Translations under genes and position numbers: made by a program
Shown here: positions 41,728-51,005 of the stretch, one piece after another
How the letters are laid out: each line of letters starts with the position of its first letter
How positions within the stretch are numbered: the first letter of the stretch is position 1
Notes under the pieces: model-generated
What the model saw: the letters and a program-made list of their open reading frames with translations, nothing else
What the model was told of the DNA's origin: nothing
Databases searched by the model: none
Source: Flavitalea plasmicola
Lineage (GTDB): Bacteria > Bacteroidota > Bacteroidia > Chitinophagales > Chitinophagaceae
Assembly: GCF_030546645.1 (NCBI RefSeq)
Contig: NZ_JAUOTO010000002.1
Span: forward strand, 248,001 to 312,000
DNA length: 64,000 nt
Direction of reading: 5' to 3'

Positions 41728-42645
41728 ATGAAAGCAATACAAATCCCTCATTATGGTGGGGCCGACGTGCTCCAGTTCGTCGACCTTGGCCGTCCTGTTC
41801 CCCAGGATGGAGAAGTTCTCATACAAGTAAAAGCCGCCTCGCTGAATCCAGTAGACAGTAAGATTAGGAACGGTTATTTAAAAGACATCATACCCCTGCC
41901 CCTACCCCTGGTGCCCGGCTGGGAGGCCGCCGGGGTGGTAGCAGAAAGCCGGCTTAAGGGTTTCAATTCCGGAGACGAAGTCGTTACCCGCGTGCCTTTT
42001 CAGCGCGGAGGGGCTTATGCCGAATATATGATCGCGGGGGATGGAGAGGTCGTGCTCAAACCCAGGGAATTGTCCTTCGTTGAAGCTGCCACATTACCCA
42101 TCGTGGCTGGCGCCGCCTATACCCTCTTGCACAAAATGGCTCAGGTCAAAGCCGGGGACCGAGTCTTTTTGTTGGGCGCGGGCGGCTCCGTTGGCTTATA
42201 TGCCGTGCAAATGGCCAAAGCATTAGGCGCGACCGTTATAGGCACCGCTACGGGTGAGGACGTTGACATACTTCTCAGCCTGGGAATCGACCAGGTCGTG
42301 GATTATACCGTTCCCGGCTACCTGGATACCGTCCGTGACATCGACCTGGCGCTTGATTTTGTCGGAGGTCCGTCGCAGGAAGCATTGATGTCCGTCGTCA
42401 GGAAAAACGGACTTCTACTTTCCACCGTCAACCCACCGAATGCCGACAAGGCCGCCGCCGCTGGCATACGCGCCTCCTTTGCCATGACTAACCTGGATCG
42501 GGGCGTGATGGAAGAGGTGCTCCATTTGGCGGCCCGGGGTGAGATCAAGGGCCGGATCGGGAAAGTTCTGCCGCTGGCTCAAGCTGCGGAAGCGCAGCGA
42601 TTGATGGACGAGCGCGCCGTGGGAGGCAAGATCGTACTTGCATAG
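41728..42645 (+). CDS. NADP-dependent zinc-free MDR oxidoreductase (quinone reductase-like)
   Basis: A 305-residue medium-chain reductase: GroES-like N-terminal part (QIPHYGGADVLQFVDLGRP, ASLNPVDSKIRNGYLK, LPLVPGWEAAGVV) and Rossmann motif FLLGAGGSVGLYAVQMAKALGATVIG. It ends with RAVGGKIVLA. The structural zinc cysteines are absent, as in quinone oxidoreductases. It likely reduces quinones or enones with NADPH. Confidence 0.92.
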   Translation: MKAIQIPHYGGADVLQFVDLGRPVPQDGEVLIQVKAASLNPVDSKIRNGYLKDIIPLPLPLVPGWEAAGVVAESRLKGFNSGDEVVTRVPFQRGGAYAEYMIAGDGEVVLKPRELSFVEAATLPIVAGAAYTLLHKMAQVKAGDRVFLLGAGGSVGLYAVQMAKALGATVIGTATGEDVDILLSLGIDQVVDYTVPGYLDTVRDIDLALDFVGGPSQEALMSVVRKNGLLLSTVNPPNADKAAAAGIRASFAMTNLDRGVMEEVLHLAARGEIKGRIGKVLPLAQAAEAQRLMDERAVGGKIVLA

Positions 42646-42680
42646 CCAGGGAAATGGGATCCTTTTCCTGAGCACGAAGG

Positions 42681-42708
42681 CCCCTCAACGAATGTTGAGG
42701 GGTTTTTT
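42681..42708 (+). terminator. Rho-independent terminator
   Basis: Stem CCCCTCAAC/GTTGAGGGG with loop GAAT followed by six T, 35 bp after the MDR gene. Confidence 0.9.
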
Positions 42709-42802
42709 GTCACTTCGCCTTCCTGGGGGATGTATTCGGCGGCGGCATGATTTTTTAAGTAAGATAGTCAGGTATCTTTTTTCACCTATCAATTCCTAAT
42801 AC

Positions 42803-43816
42803 ATGTTTTACCACGTCAAAGACCTGCAATTCAACGCGCGCGTCTCAAAACCGGACCCAGCGTTTGCTACGCTCCTATTAGAACAATTCGGCGGAGCCAA
42901 TGGAGAGTTAGCCGCGGCCCTGCGCTATTTTGGCCAGGCTTTCGGAGCCAAAAATCCTTACCCCGACAAATATGATCTGTTGATGGACATTGCCACTGAA
43001 GAATTCAGCCATCTTGAGATCGTTGGCGCCACCATCCAAATGTTGCTTACCGGCATCAATGGCGACCTGAAGAATGCGGCTGAAAGTTCTGAGATCATGA
43101 AGCTTATGAAAGGTAAGGCCGCCAAGGAAGAAGTGATTCACCAGGGCATGGTCGCTCCACAGTTCCTGATAGGCAGCGCCGGCGGTCCCTGCTATACGAA
43201 TTCCCAGGGCGTACCCTGGACAGCTGCCTATATCAACGGCGACGCCACGGGCGAACTGACGGCTGACCTGCGTTCGAACATAGCCGCCGAATCACGGGCC
43301 AAAATGGTTTATGAATACCTGCTTCAGTTTACCGAGGATCCCTATGTCAAGGAAACTTTACGCTTTCTCATGACCCGTGAGGTTGCCCACTTCCAGATGT
43401 TCGAAGCAGCGTTGGAGACAATACACCCCAACTTTCCCCCTGGCGTGCTGCAAAGCGATCCCAAATTCAGCAATGCTTATTTCAATATGTCCAGCGGCAA
43501 TGACTTCACCGGGCCGTGGAATGAGGGGAAATCTACCCAATTTGGAGAAACGATCCAGTATATCGACGACCCGATCAATTATGTTCTGGAAACAAATGGC
43601 TTACTTACCCATGAAGCAAAAGGCACTGACCGCACCGAAGATGCTGTTCAGAAAGTCAATCAACAATTAAGTAAGTTGAAAAGCCAGGAAGTAAATGGTT
43701 CTACGCCTTCAGGTGTCCAGCAATGGAACAACCCTTTACCAGAGACGGCAACAGGCGCGAAGGAAACCGAAATACCCGCTGATGGCAAAAGAAAAGGCAG
43801 AAAGGTTACAAAATAG
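42803..43816 (+). CDS. Manganese catalase
   Basis: A 337-residue non-heme catalase of the ferritin-like superfamily, removing H2O2. The di-manganese ligands fall in GGANGELAAALRYF, ATEEFSHLEIV, IAAESRAKMVYEYL and TREVAHFQMFEAAL. The C-terminal extension (residues about 290-337) is Lys-rich and disordered. Its last 35 bp overlap the start of the DsbA-like gene, suggesting translational coupling between peroxide removal and thiol chemistry. Confidence 0.95.
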   Translation: MFYHVKDLQFNARVSKPDPAFATLLLEQFGGANGELAAALRYFGQAFGAKNPYPDKYDLLMDIATEEFSHLEIVGATIQMLLTGINGDLKNAAESSEIMKLMKGKAAKEEVIHQGMVAPQFLIGSAGGPCYTNSQGVPWTAAYINGDATGELTADLRSNIAAESRAKMVYEYLLQFTEDPYVKETLRFLMTREVAHFQMFEAALETIHPNFPPGVLQSDPKFSNAYFNMSSGNDFTGPWNEGKSTQFGETIQYIDDPINYVLETNGLLTHEAKGTDRTEDAVQKVNQQLSKLKSQEVNGSTPSGVQQWNNPLPETATGAKETEIPADGKRKGRKVTK

Positions 43817-44486
43817 CCAATCGTCAAATAATCATATCCAGCAAACGGACGGTGTAGAGATCACTTTCTATACCGATCCGCTTTGTTGCTGGAGTTGGGC
43901 GATGCGGCCTCAATTTCGCGCATTACTGGAAAATTTTGCAGACCTATCTGTCACGTATAAGATGGCGGGTCTCCTGCCATCCTGGAACAACTTCTCTGAT
44001 TCCGTCAACTCTATACAAAAACCTGTCCATATGGGCCCTGAGTGGATGCACGCAAAGGAACGATCAGGCGCCAACATAGATCCGGGCATATGGATGTCAG
44101 ACCCACCTGCGTCCTCTTTCCCTGCGTGTATCGCCGTAAAATGCGCGGAGCTTCAATCGAAAGAAGCATCTGCTCACTACCTTCACTTTTTGCAGGAGGC
44201 CGTAATGGTGAAAAATAAAAATATCGCCCGAACCGAAATGCTGTTGGAAGTTGCCCATTCTCTACCGGCACAGTTCCCATCTTTCAATCTTCTTACTTTC
44301 CGTGAGGACCTCCTGGGGCAAAGAGGTAAAGACGCATTCAGACTCGACTGGCAGGAAGTCAAATACAAAGCAATTACCCGCCTTCCTACACTGGTCTTCA
44401 GGTCGGATAATCGTGTTCCGATCCTTCTTAGCGGTTACCAATCCTACGACTCCCTGGAAAGAACAGTTGCTTCCTTCTCCATTTAG
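43782..44486 (+). CDS. DsbA family (FrnE/YjbH-like) thioredoxin-fold protein
   Basis: About 234 residues from ATG 43782 (MAKEKAERLQ), inside the end of the catalase gene in another frame. The thioredoxin-fold active region is ITFYTDPLCCWSWAMRP, the same place as DPxCxWSW in YjbH/FrnE proteins. A helical insert and the cis-Pro segment ITRLPTLVF follow. It has CC rather than CxxC, so it may act as an adaptor or bind thiols rather than as a dithiol oxidase. No signal peptide, so it is cytosolic. Confidence 0.85.
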   Translation: MAKEKAERLQNSQSSNNHIQQTDGVEITFYTDPLCCWSWAMRPQFRALLENFADLSVTYKMAGLLPSWNNFSDSVNSIQKPVHMGPEWMHAKERSGANIDPGIWMSDPPASSFPACIAVKCAELQSKEASAHYLHFLQEAVMVKNKNIARTEMLLEVAHSLPAQFPSFNLLTFREDLLGQRGKDAFRLDWQEVKYKAITRLPTLVFRSDNRVPILLSGYQSYDSLERTVASFSI

Positions 44487-44614
44487 CGGGATTATTTCAA
44501 TTAAGAGGGCATAAATCATTGATATACAGGCGAGACCCACCCTATTGCATCTCATCTCTTTTTATTATACTTTCGCGGTGATTTCACTGTAATCACACAC
44601 CCCAAACAAAACCA

Positions 44615-45547
44615 ATGAAAAAGCTCATTATTCTCATGACGGCAGCAATGCCCTTATTCTATGCATGTAAAAAATCCAATGGCGGCGATCCTGGTAAAGA
44701 CCCTGATCAATCGGCTGCGGCAAAAAAGCTTCAAAAGGACGTGACCGGCAAATGGCTGATGGGCAATATCTCCCTGACAAGCCCCAACGCTTTCCATAAT
44801 GGCATAGTAACGCGCACCACCTCGTTTAGCCATATTGGCCAAAAAACGCGCAGGGGACACGGTAATGTAACAGTCAACGGGTTAGACGACCCGGGGACAG
44901 GGGGAACCAACACCGGGTATATTGAATTCCTGAGCGACAGCACCTACATCATCTATGACGCCGAAGGGCATCTATTCCAGGGTAAGTTCAATGCTGTGGC
45001 GGGAGACTCTATATCCCTGGGTAAATTTGGATCCCTGGGAGGCATTAAGCTGGCCGACAATAAGCTGGATTTCAAGCTGTATTATGCAGCCGGCGCCAAA
45101 ACCGTTGTCATTTCCGGCAATAAAGCGCCTGCGATAGCCGCTGATTCCCGGACTGCGCTTCTGTGTCGTTCCTGGTATCTTACGAGCGCGGATTACGGCG
45201 GCTCGATCATCGGTTCGACTGATGAATACTACGATGAGTCGACCCAACAATATGTAAGTTTTACCGTCGATAGCCTGTCGTTCGTCATTACTACCTCCGG
45301 AACCTATATTGTCCAGGAATTTGAAAAAGGGATCGTGAAGGTCGCCGATGTAGCCAACTGGAAGTGGCATTCCTCCATTGCTAACCGTTTCGTTTATTAT
45401 TGGGATGATCAGCCTGTGAACGAAGATGTAGATTATATAGTGATACGGGAAAACACCACGGCGGTGTTGAAACTTTCAGAATTTTACGATGACAATGGAG
45501 ACAATATCATCGATGAATTTAAATATACGCTTTTGCCAGCCAATTAA
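44615..45547 (+). CDS. Lipoprotein of unknown function
   Basis: A 310-residue protein with a lipoprotein signal (MTAAMPLFYAC) followed by KKSNGGDPGKDPDQ. The mature part is beta-rich with lipocalin-like phrases (GKWLMGNISL, YIEFLSDSTYIIYDAEGHLFQGKF, CRSWYLTSADYG, WHSSIANRFVYYW) and ends NIIDEFKYTLLP. It may contain two lipocalin-like lobes. No enzyme motif is seen. It is a single-gene unit ending at a strong terminator. Confidence 0.75.
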   Translation: MKKLIILMTAAMPLFYACKKSNGGDPGKDPDQSAAAKKLQKDVTGKWLMGNISLTSPNAFHNGIVTRTTSFSHIGQKTRRGHGNVTVNGLDDPGTGGTNTGYIEFLSDSTYIIYDAEGHLFQGKFNAVAGDSISLGKFGSLGGIKLADNKLDFKLYYAAGAKTVVISGNKAPAIAADSRTALLCRSWYLTSADYGGSIIGSTDEYYDESTQQYVSFTVDSLSFVITTSGTYIVQEFEKGIVKVADVANWKWHSSIANRFVYYWDDQPVNEDVDYIVIRENTTAVLKLSEFYDDNGDNIIDEFKYTLLPAN

Positions 45548-45583
45548 TTAAGGATCTCATCCCGCGATCATGACAGGCACAAG

Positions 45584-45612
45584 GCCCCCTCAACTAAGCT
45601 GAGGGGGCTTTT
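45584..45612. terminator. Bidirectional terminator between convergent genes
   Basis: Stem GCCCCCTCA/TGAGGGGGC with a 7-base loop followed by TTTT on the plus strand. It lies between the lipoprotein gene (+) and the secreted unknown (-), whose stop touches it. Confidence 0.85.
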
Positions 45613-46738
45613 AGTTGCCCAACAGGGGCCTTAATTTTTCTGTGAGAAGGTCGACCATTTTTATCCTTTCCAGTTCCGCGACAAAATCTTCATCGGCATA
45701 TCTCTTTCCGCCCTTGTTGCCCTTTTTACTATATTGACAGTCGAAATTGATGTAGAAAATTTGCGGTGTCGACCTGGGGACGCCGGCCGTATAATAGGTA
45801 AGATCGGGAACGATGACGAAGTCATGCCGGTTGCCGGGATCGTTATTGTCCAGGAACTCGCCATTTTCCTCTCCGCTGAAAGCGGGGCGGGATAATTCTT
45901 CCGCCGTGTGTGCGGCCAACAGACGGTTGATCTTATCAATATAGCCCTGCAGTTGCACTATATGGTGTTCCTCAAACTCTACATCGGCGTTGTTGCCGGT
46001 GGTCTTCGCCAATACCTCCATTTTTTCCTTAACAACTTTGGCGCGATCGATCGAATTGCTATACTGGAGTTTCCATTTCTCGTAGTATTCCTTTTTGGGC
46101 ATCAAAAGAAATGGCAACCGGCCGCCCTTTGTCAACAGGCGATGGTTATTGGTGAAATGGTCTTCAGCGTCAGGCTGGGCGCTTTGATGGTTTTTCCTGT
46201 ACGTAAAATAGCCATTCTTTCGCACCGGAAGTTCACTTATAAAACCATATTTGTCCGTCTCGGGATCTTGTTGCAAAGGATTTCCATACTGGTCGACCGG
46301 GCTGATGAAGAAGGTCCTGTTAAATTCAAAAGGTATCTCATTGACGGAAACCTCCAGTCTGTCTACGTAGTCTTCCCTGTTTATTTTGCCGTTGTTGCAA
46401 AAATAATGCTGGAAAAAAATAAAGGTCTTATAGGTGTTGCCGAGTTTTCTTACGGGTGCCGGCCTGTAATCCAGTCCCCTGATGCTGTACGCATTTCCCG
46501 CAGTGATATCGCCTCCCACGGGCCGCCAGGTCAGGTGGCCGCGAATGAATTGAGCGATGCTATCCAGCAGCACTTTTTCCCTTGCCATGTCCGCCGCGCT
46601 ATGGTCGCAATCCCCTTTCATGGCGGCCCGCCAGCTGCCCGGCAAACTGGCGACGTTCTCATCAGTGCATTGTTGGGCATGGCCCTTGTTGAGCATAAGC
46701 ATACAGAGCTGCAGGATCAAGATATTTTTGATGTGCAT
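45611..46738 (-). CDS. Secreted protein of unknown function
   Basis: About 375 residues from the ATG at 46738 (MHIKNILILQLCMLMLNKGHAQ signal); a Met six codons upstream is possible. Recognisable phrases are WRAAMKGDCDHSAADMAREKVLLDSI, LGNTYKTFIFFQHYFCNNGKINREDYVDRLEVSVNE and PQIFYINFDCQYSKKGNKGG. I do not recognise the family. It is the third gene downstream of a kinase-regulator pair on the same strand, 75 bp after the regulator gene, and may be co-transcribed. Confidence 0.65.
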   Translation of the reverse strand: MHIKNILILQLCMLMLNKGHAQQCTDENVASLPGSWRAAMKGDCDHSAADMAREKVLLDSIAQFIRGHLTWRPVGGDITAGNAYSIRGLDYRPAPVRKLGNTYKTFIFFQHYFCNNGKINREDYVDRLEVSVNEIPFEFNRTFFISPVDQYGNPLQQDPETDKYGFISELPVRKNGYFTYRKNHQSAQPDAEDHFTNNHRLLTKGGRLPFLLMPKKEYYEKWKLQYSNSIDRAKVVKEKMEVLAKTTGNNADVEFEEHHIVQLQGYIDKINRLLAAHTAEELSRPAFSGEENGEFLDNNDPGNRHDFVIVPDLTYYTAGVPRSTPQIFYINFDCQYSKKGNKGGKRYADEDFVAELERIKMVDLLTEKLRPLLGN

Positions 46739-46813
46739 AGGGGCAATTTTATACAAACGTATTCCTATACCGGCAGTCCGGCAATCCCCAAAAACGGGGA
46801 GAGATGCGGAGGT

Positions 46814-47446
46814 TCATTTATCCAGCGAGACGAGTTGATTCAGGAAGGCAAGCCGGATCAGATCGGCGGTGTTGCGGGCATTGAGCTTTGTCAGGAGGCT
46901 TTTGCGATAGGTGTCGACGGTATGTGCACTGATACCCAGTTGTTGAGCGATCTCCCCGCTGGTGAAGCCTTTCGTGATCAATTGGAGAACTTCTCTTTCC
47001 CGCCGGCCGATGAGAAACTGGCCCGCGGGGAGTTTTTTTGCCGAACTAAGGGTTTTGGCCGCTTCGAAGGCAAGATAGGTCTTGCCGCTGTATACGGTGT
47101 GAATGGCTTCGGTGAGCTCCTGTTGCGTTGCGTTCTTCAGGATATAGCCGGAGGCGCCGTTGTCGATCATTTTCCGGATATAGCTTTCCTGGTTGAAGGT
47201 ACTGAGCCCGAGTATGAAGACGCCCGGGTATTTTTGCCGCAGCTCCAGGCAGAGGTCGATGCCATTGCCATCGGGAAGATTGATGTCCAGCAAAAGGACA
47301 TCCGGCTGCTGCCGGGCGAGGAAAGCCTTGCAGGAGGCTACGGTGGAGGCAGAACCGACGAATTCGATGTCCTTCTCGTTATGAAGCAGGGAGCGAATGC
47401 CTTCCGCCACCATGTGATGATCGTCTGTGATGAATACTTTTATCAT
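46814..47446 (-). CDS. NarL/LuxR-type response regulator
   Basis: About 210 residues from ATG 47446 (MIKVFITDDHHMVAEGI). The receiver has the phosphoacceptor Asp in VLLLDINLPDG and Lys in YILKNATQQEL. The LuxR HTH reads LIGRREREVLQLITKGFTSGEIAQQLGISAHTVDTYRKSLLTKL. The start overlaps the kinase stop as ATGA, so the two are translationally coupled. Target genes are not evident; the flanking secreted proteins are candidates. Confidence 0.93.
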   Translation of the reverse strand: MIKVFITDDHHMVAEGIRSLLHNEKDIEFVGSASTVASCKAFLARQQPDVLLLDINLPDGNGIDLCLELRQKYPGVFILGLSTFNQESYIRKMIDNGASGYILKNATQQELTEAIHTVYSGKTYLAFEAAKTLSSAKKLPAGQFLIGRREREVLQLITKGFTSGEIAQQLGISAHTVDTYRKSLLTKLNARNTADLIRLAFLNQLVSLDK

Positions 47447-49422
47447 TTGGAGAGGTTGATTTCGACATTGATGGAGGCGCCTTTTCCGGCTTGGGATTGT
47501 ATCTCGTATTTTCCTTTCAGGTATTCGATGCGGGAGCGGATATTCTGCCAACCCATCCCTGGCGATCTCTCGAAGGTTGGATTGTCGAACCCCTTGCCAT
47601 TGTCCTCGACATTGATGACCAGCCTGCTCCCTTCGTGCAGGAGTTGTACCAGGGCCTGGGAGGCGCCGGAATGTTTTATGATGTTGTTCGTCAGCTCCTG
47701 GATGATGCGGTAAACGGCGATGGCGTCGGACTGTGGGATATCGGCATTCTCCATGCCTATGGACTGGTAAACCAGGGTCACGGCCCCGGATTTATTGATC
47801 TCGGTGCAATAGTCATTGATCGCCGTATCCAGCCCGAACCGGATGAGCGCCTCGGGCATCATGTTCTGCGCCACCCGGCGCATTTCCTTGATGGAGCTGT
47901 CCAGCATGTCCATCCCCCGCTGGAAGGCCAGGTGGTTGTCGGCGGTCATGATCAGGCTACCTTCCATGGACTGCAGAGAATATTTTGCGCCCGAGAGCAT
48001 CCCGCTGAGGCCGTCGTGGAGGTCTTTTGCAAGCCGGGCCCGCTCCTGTTCCTCTCCTTTCAGCACGGCTTCGGTCGCGGTTAATTTTTTTTCTGTCTCC
48101 AGTTCATTGATACGCTGTTGCTGGAGTCGTTGTTTTTGGCGATGGTTACGGTACAGCAGCGCCCCGAGCAAGAGCAGCAGCGCACCGGCCGAGACGAGTA
48201 TGGCGTTCCACACGTTCTTTTGCTGCAGTTCCAATTGCTGAACATGTTGTTCAGCCTGCAGCGTTCTTATCTCCTGCTCCTTTTTATCAGTCTCGTATTT
48301 CGTCTGCAAGTCGAGCGTGAACTTCTTTTTCTCCGTGCCGACGAGAGAATCGGTCAGCGCGTGAAAAGTTTTATAGTACTGGTAGGCATCCTTGTACCGA
48401 CCGGTCTCCGAATAGAGCCGGGCAAGGCTTTCATAAGCCTCTTTTTCGAACAATACGATGCTGTCTTTCAGAGCAGCTTCGAGCGCTTTATCCAGGTATT
48501 GCTCGCCGGGCCGGTATTTCTTTTCCAGGAGGTAGACATACCCAAGTTTTACCAGGGCCTGCGTTATATTCCAGGGGGAATTACCCCGGCTGGCCCGATC
48601 GTAGCTGATCTTGAAATAGTGAATGGCGCTGTCGTATCTCCTGAGGCCCTGGTAGGTGGAGGCCTTTGTCATGAAGTAGGTTTGCCGCTCGTTGAATTCC
48701 CAATTCTCGCTGAAATATTGTCCTGCACTGTCGAGATATCTCAAGGCATCGGCATATTCCGCGGTTTCGGAATAGTAATGACCTTTGAACAGAAAGCCCT
48801 GGAAAAGATATTTCGGCTTATTCAATTCTTTCGCGAGGGACAGGGCCCGGTCGACATAGACCTTTTGATCCGGCAATTGGCCAAGATTCTGGAAGAGTGC
48901 TGAAAGATTGAGGTAAGTGGCCAACAGGCTTTTCTTGATCCCGTACTTCTCACCCAAAGCCACGGACTTGAAATAATATTCTGCCGCCTTTCGGGTGTCA
49001 TTCCTGTTCTTATAAAGATTGCCGTAGTCACAATATACGCCCGCCAATTCCTTCGCGACGGCCCCTTCCGGAAGCCGGCTGAAGATCGCATAGGCCTTGT
49101 CCAGGTTGTCCTGCACCTGCTGGTATTGTCCATGGACGGAATACAGGATATTCTCGTAGCTGTAGGACAGGCCCTTGTAGAAGGGCAGCCCCTTCTTGTC
49201 CGCCAGTTGGCGGGCTTCCGCATATTTTTCGTGTGCTTTGCCGGCATCCACCTGCTCATAATACATGGCCAGCCGGATCATGTCCTTCAGCCGCATCGAA
49301 TCGGGAAGCGGCGTTCGCAACAATTTTTCGATGCTGTCTGCCAGCGGCTGCTGCGCAGACACGGGCCTGTTAAGAGCCAGGGCAAAAATGAGAAGAAGGT
49401 TCAGGATGCGCAGGGGCTTCAT
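47443..49422 (-). CDS. TPR sensor histidine kinase (HisKA_3 type)
   Basis: A 659-residue kinase with a signal peptide (LLLIFALALNRPVSAQ), periplasmic TPR array (about 40-390), TM segment AILVSAGALLLLLGALLYR and coiled coil. The HisKA_3 phosphoacceptor is ARLAKDLHDGLSGMLSGAKY, and the HATPase has ELTNNIIKHSGAS and VEDNGKGFDN. It is typical of NarX-like kinases in Bacteroidota that lack a separate ligand domain. It is coupled with the LuxR regulator. Confidence 0.93.
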   Translation of the reverse strand: MKPLRILNLLLIFALALNRPVSAQQPLADSIEKLLRTPLPDSMRLKDMIRLAMYYEQVDAGKAHEKYAEARQLADKKGLPFYKGLSYSYENILYSVHGQYQQVQDNLDKAYAIFSRLPEGAVAKELAGVYCDYGNLYKNRNDTRKAAEYYFKSVALGEKYGIKKSLLATYLNLSALFQNLGQLPDQKVYVDRALSLAKELNKPKYLFQGFLFKGHYYSETAEYADALRYLDSAGQYFSENWEFNERQTYFMTKASTYQGLRRYDSAIHYFKISYDRASRGNSPWNITQALVKLGYVYLLEKKYRPGEQYLDKALEAALKDSIVLFEKEAYESLARLYSETGRYKDAYQYYKTFHALTDSLVGTEKKKFTLDLQTKYETDKKEQEIRTLQAEQHVQQLELQQKNVWNAILVSAGALLLLLGALLYRNHRQKQRLQQQRINELETEKKLTATEAVLKGEEQERARLAKDLHDGLSGMLSGAKYSLQSMEGSLIMTADNHLAFQRGMDMLDSSIKEMRRVAQNMMPEALIRFGLDTAINDYCTEINKSGAVTLVYQSIGMENADIPQSDAIAVYRIIQELTNNIIKHSGASQALVQLLHEGSRLVINVEDNGKGFDNPTFERSPGMGWQNIRSRIEYLKGKYEIQSQAGKGASINVEINLSK

Positions 49423-49515
49423 GTAATGAAGATAATATTAATCCAACAAAAGTACCTATCCGGCAGAAACAGGCACTCCCGGATTTTAGGGATTGTCTGC
49501 TTTCGGGCATCGGGC

Positions 49516-49523
49516 TATGTTTG
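49516..49523 (+). promoter_or_regulatory. -7 box TATGTTTG
   Basis: Matches TAnnTTTG and lies 28 bp upstream of the ATG at 49551. It would drive the two secreted-protein genes divergently from the kinase. Confidence 0.4.
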
Positions 49524-49550
49524 TGCAACCTTGGCAACAATAACACGCTT

Positions 49551-50981
49551 ATGCACTATCTTCTTAAGAAGCTGCTGGCCGCCAGCAGCCTGATGTTGGG
49601 ACTGGGATATGGGGTCCTCGGCCAAAAAGCCAGTTTCGATCTTGCCAGTTTCACTCCGCCCGCCGGTTGGCAGACCAACGATCTGGGTGGCGCAGTAACT
49701 TACACTACCACGGACACGTCGAAGGGCACACTGTGCATCCTTACGCTTTACAGGAGTACAGACGGCAGCGGCAATGCCGATACGGATTTCAGCCGGGAAT
49801 GGAACAGTAAGATGATCACTCCGTTCGGGACTTCCGCCGGCCCCAAGATCCGAAAGGTGGCCGCAAAGAACGGCTGGGAATCCCGGATCGGGGTAGATAC
49901 CTTTTCGAAGAATGGGATCCATTATCTCGGAATCCTTTCCGTGATGAGCGGCTACCACAAGGCCATGGACATGCTGGTCATCACCAACCGCAAAGAATAT
50001 CTTACCACCTTAGACAACTTCTATTCGAGCATCGAGATGCAACGACCTACGGCGACGGGTCCGGCCAACGCGACGGCCGGCGCCGGTACAGTGATAACGG
50101 GATCTACTGTTGCCGGCGTTTCCGTTGCCACCGGCGATCTGAACGCCATCCGCTGTAGCCTGCCAAAAGGATGGACAGAGGGCAGGACCAGCGGCGGGCT
50201 TATTACCGCTGCCTCTCCCCTGTTGGAATGCACCGGCCAAAGCTACTACACGCTCTATGTAAACGGGGTGATCGACTATGACGGAGATCTGCAGGAGTTG
50301 GGCGGGAAGATCCATAAAAGCTATTTCTACCAGCCGGACCCTGTCTTCCAATACCCGGAGGCGGGGCGAAGGGTGGTAAAAGGCATCGATGAGCAGGGGC
50401 GGGAATTTCTTTCCTATGAGGCTCCTTCCTGTGTATTCAAGACGGATAACAGCTGGCATTACGGGTATGTATATCTGCTTCGGAGCGGCGGCCGGGTAGC
50501 CTCGTTCATGCTGGAGCTGCGGCCACAGAACAGGGACCGTTTTGGCTCGCCCAGCGCGATGACCTTGTATTTCCTGTACGGCTGCAATGCCGTGCGGAGT
50601 GCCTGGAACAAGTTTGCGGGCTCTATTGCCTTTGTCAACCCCGGTCCCAGGGCCGTGTATGATCCGGCCGATCTTACCGGCAGATGGGAATGCCGGGTCA
50701 CCCTCGGCGCCTCGATCTGGGGGTATGTAAGTGATCTACCCCTCCAGAAATACCATTTTGGGGAAGACGGCCGCTGGCAATCCGAGAAGATGATCACCCA
50801 GAACAATTTTGGCAAGTACAGGGTCAGTGACGACAAACTCGTGATCACTGACGGCGCCGGAAAGACGATCAGCTACCGCTTCAAGCTGGAAAGGGTGTTT
50901 GAATACAATAACTGGAGCCGCCACATCACGCTTTATGACAGCAACGGAACGGAAACCCAACTGGTCTATGAAGGCGACTAA
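49551..50981 (+). CDS. Secreted protein of unknown function
   Basis: About 476 residues from ATG 49551 with a signal peptide (LLKKLLAASSLMLGLGYGVLGQ). Two halves can be seen. The first has FDLASFTPPAGWQTNDLGGAVTYTTTD and ILSVMSGYHKAMDMLVI. The second has SLPKGWTEGRTSGGLITAASP. The C-terminal part (LTGRWECRVTLGASIWGYV, YHFGEDGRWQSEKMITQNNFGKYRV) looks like a small beta-barrel. The family is not recognised. It is followed after 24 bp by another secreted protein and probably forms an operon with it. Confidence 0.7.
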   Translation: MHYLLKKLLAASSLMLGLGYGVLGQKASFDLASFTPPAGWQTNDLGGAVTYTTTDTSKGTLCILTLYRSTDGSGNADTDFSREWNSKMITPFGTSAGPKIRKVAAKNGWESRIGVDTFSKNGIHYLGILSVMSGYHKAMDMLVITNRKEYLTTLDNFYSSIEMQRPTATGPANATAGAGTVITGSTVAGVSVATGDLNAIRCSLPKGWTEGRTSGGLITAASPLLECTGQSYYTLYVNGVIDYDGDLQELGGKIHKSYFYQPDPVFQYPEAGRRVVKGIDEQGREFLSYEAPSCVFKTDNSWHYGYVYLLRSGGRVASFMLELRPQNRDRFGSPSAMTLYFLYGCNAVRSAWNKFAGSIAFVNPGPRAVYDPADLTGRWECRVTLGASIWGYVSDLPLQKYHFGEDGRWQSEKMITQNNFGKYRVSDDKLVITDGAGKTISYRFKLERVFEYNNWSRHITLYDSNGTETQLVYEGD

Positions 50982-51005
50982 ACTCACCATTTAAAATAAG
51001 TTGAC

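Noticed and set aside
45908-47713. 601-codon plus-strand open frame across 45.9-47.7 kb
   Set aside because: It is antisense to the secreted unknown, the LuxR regulator and the kinase end, all of which show real motifs; high GC content keeps the shadow open.
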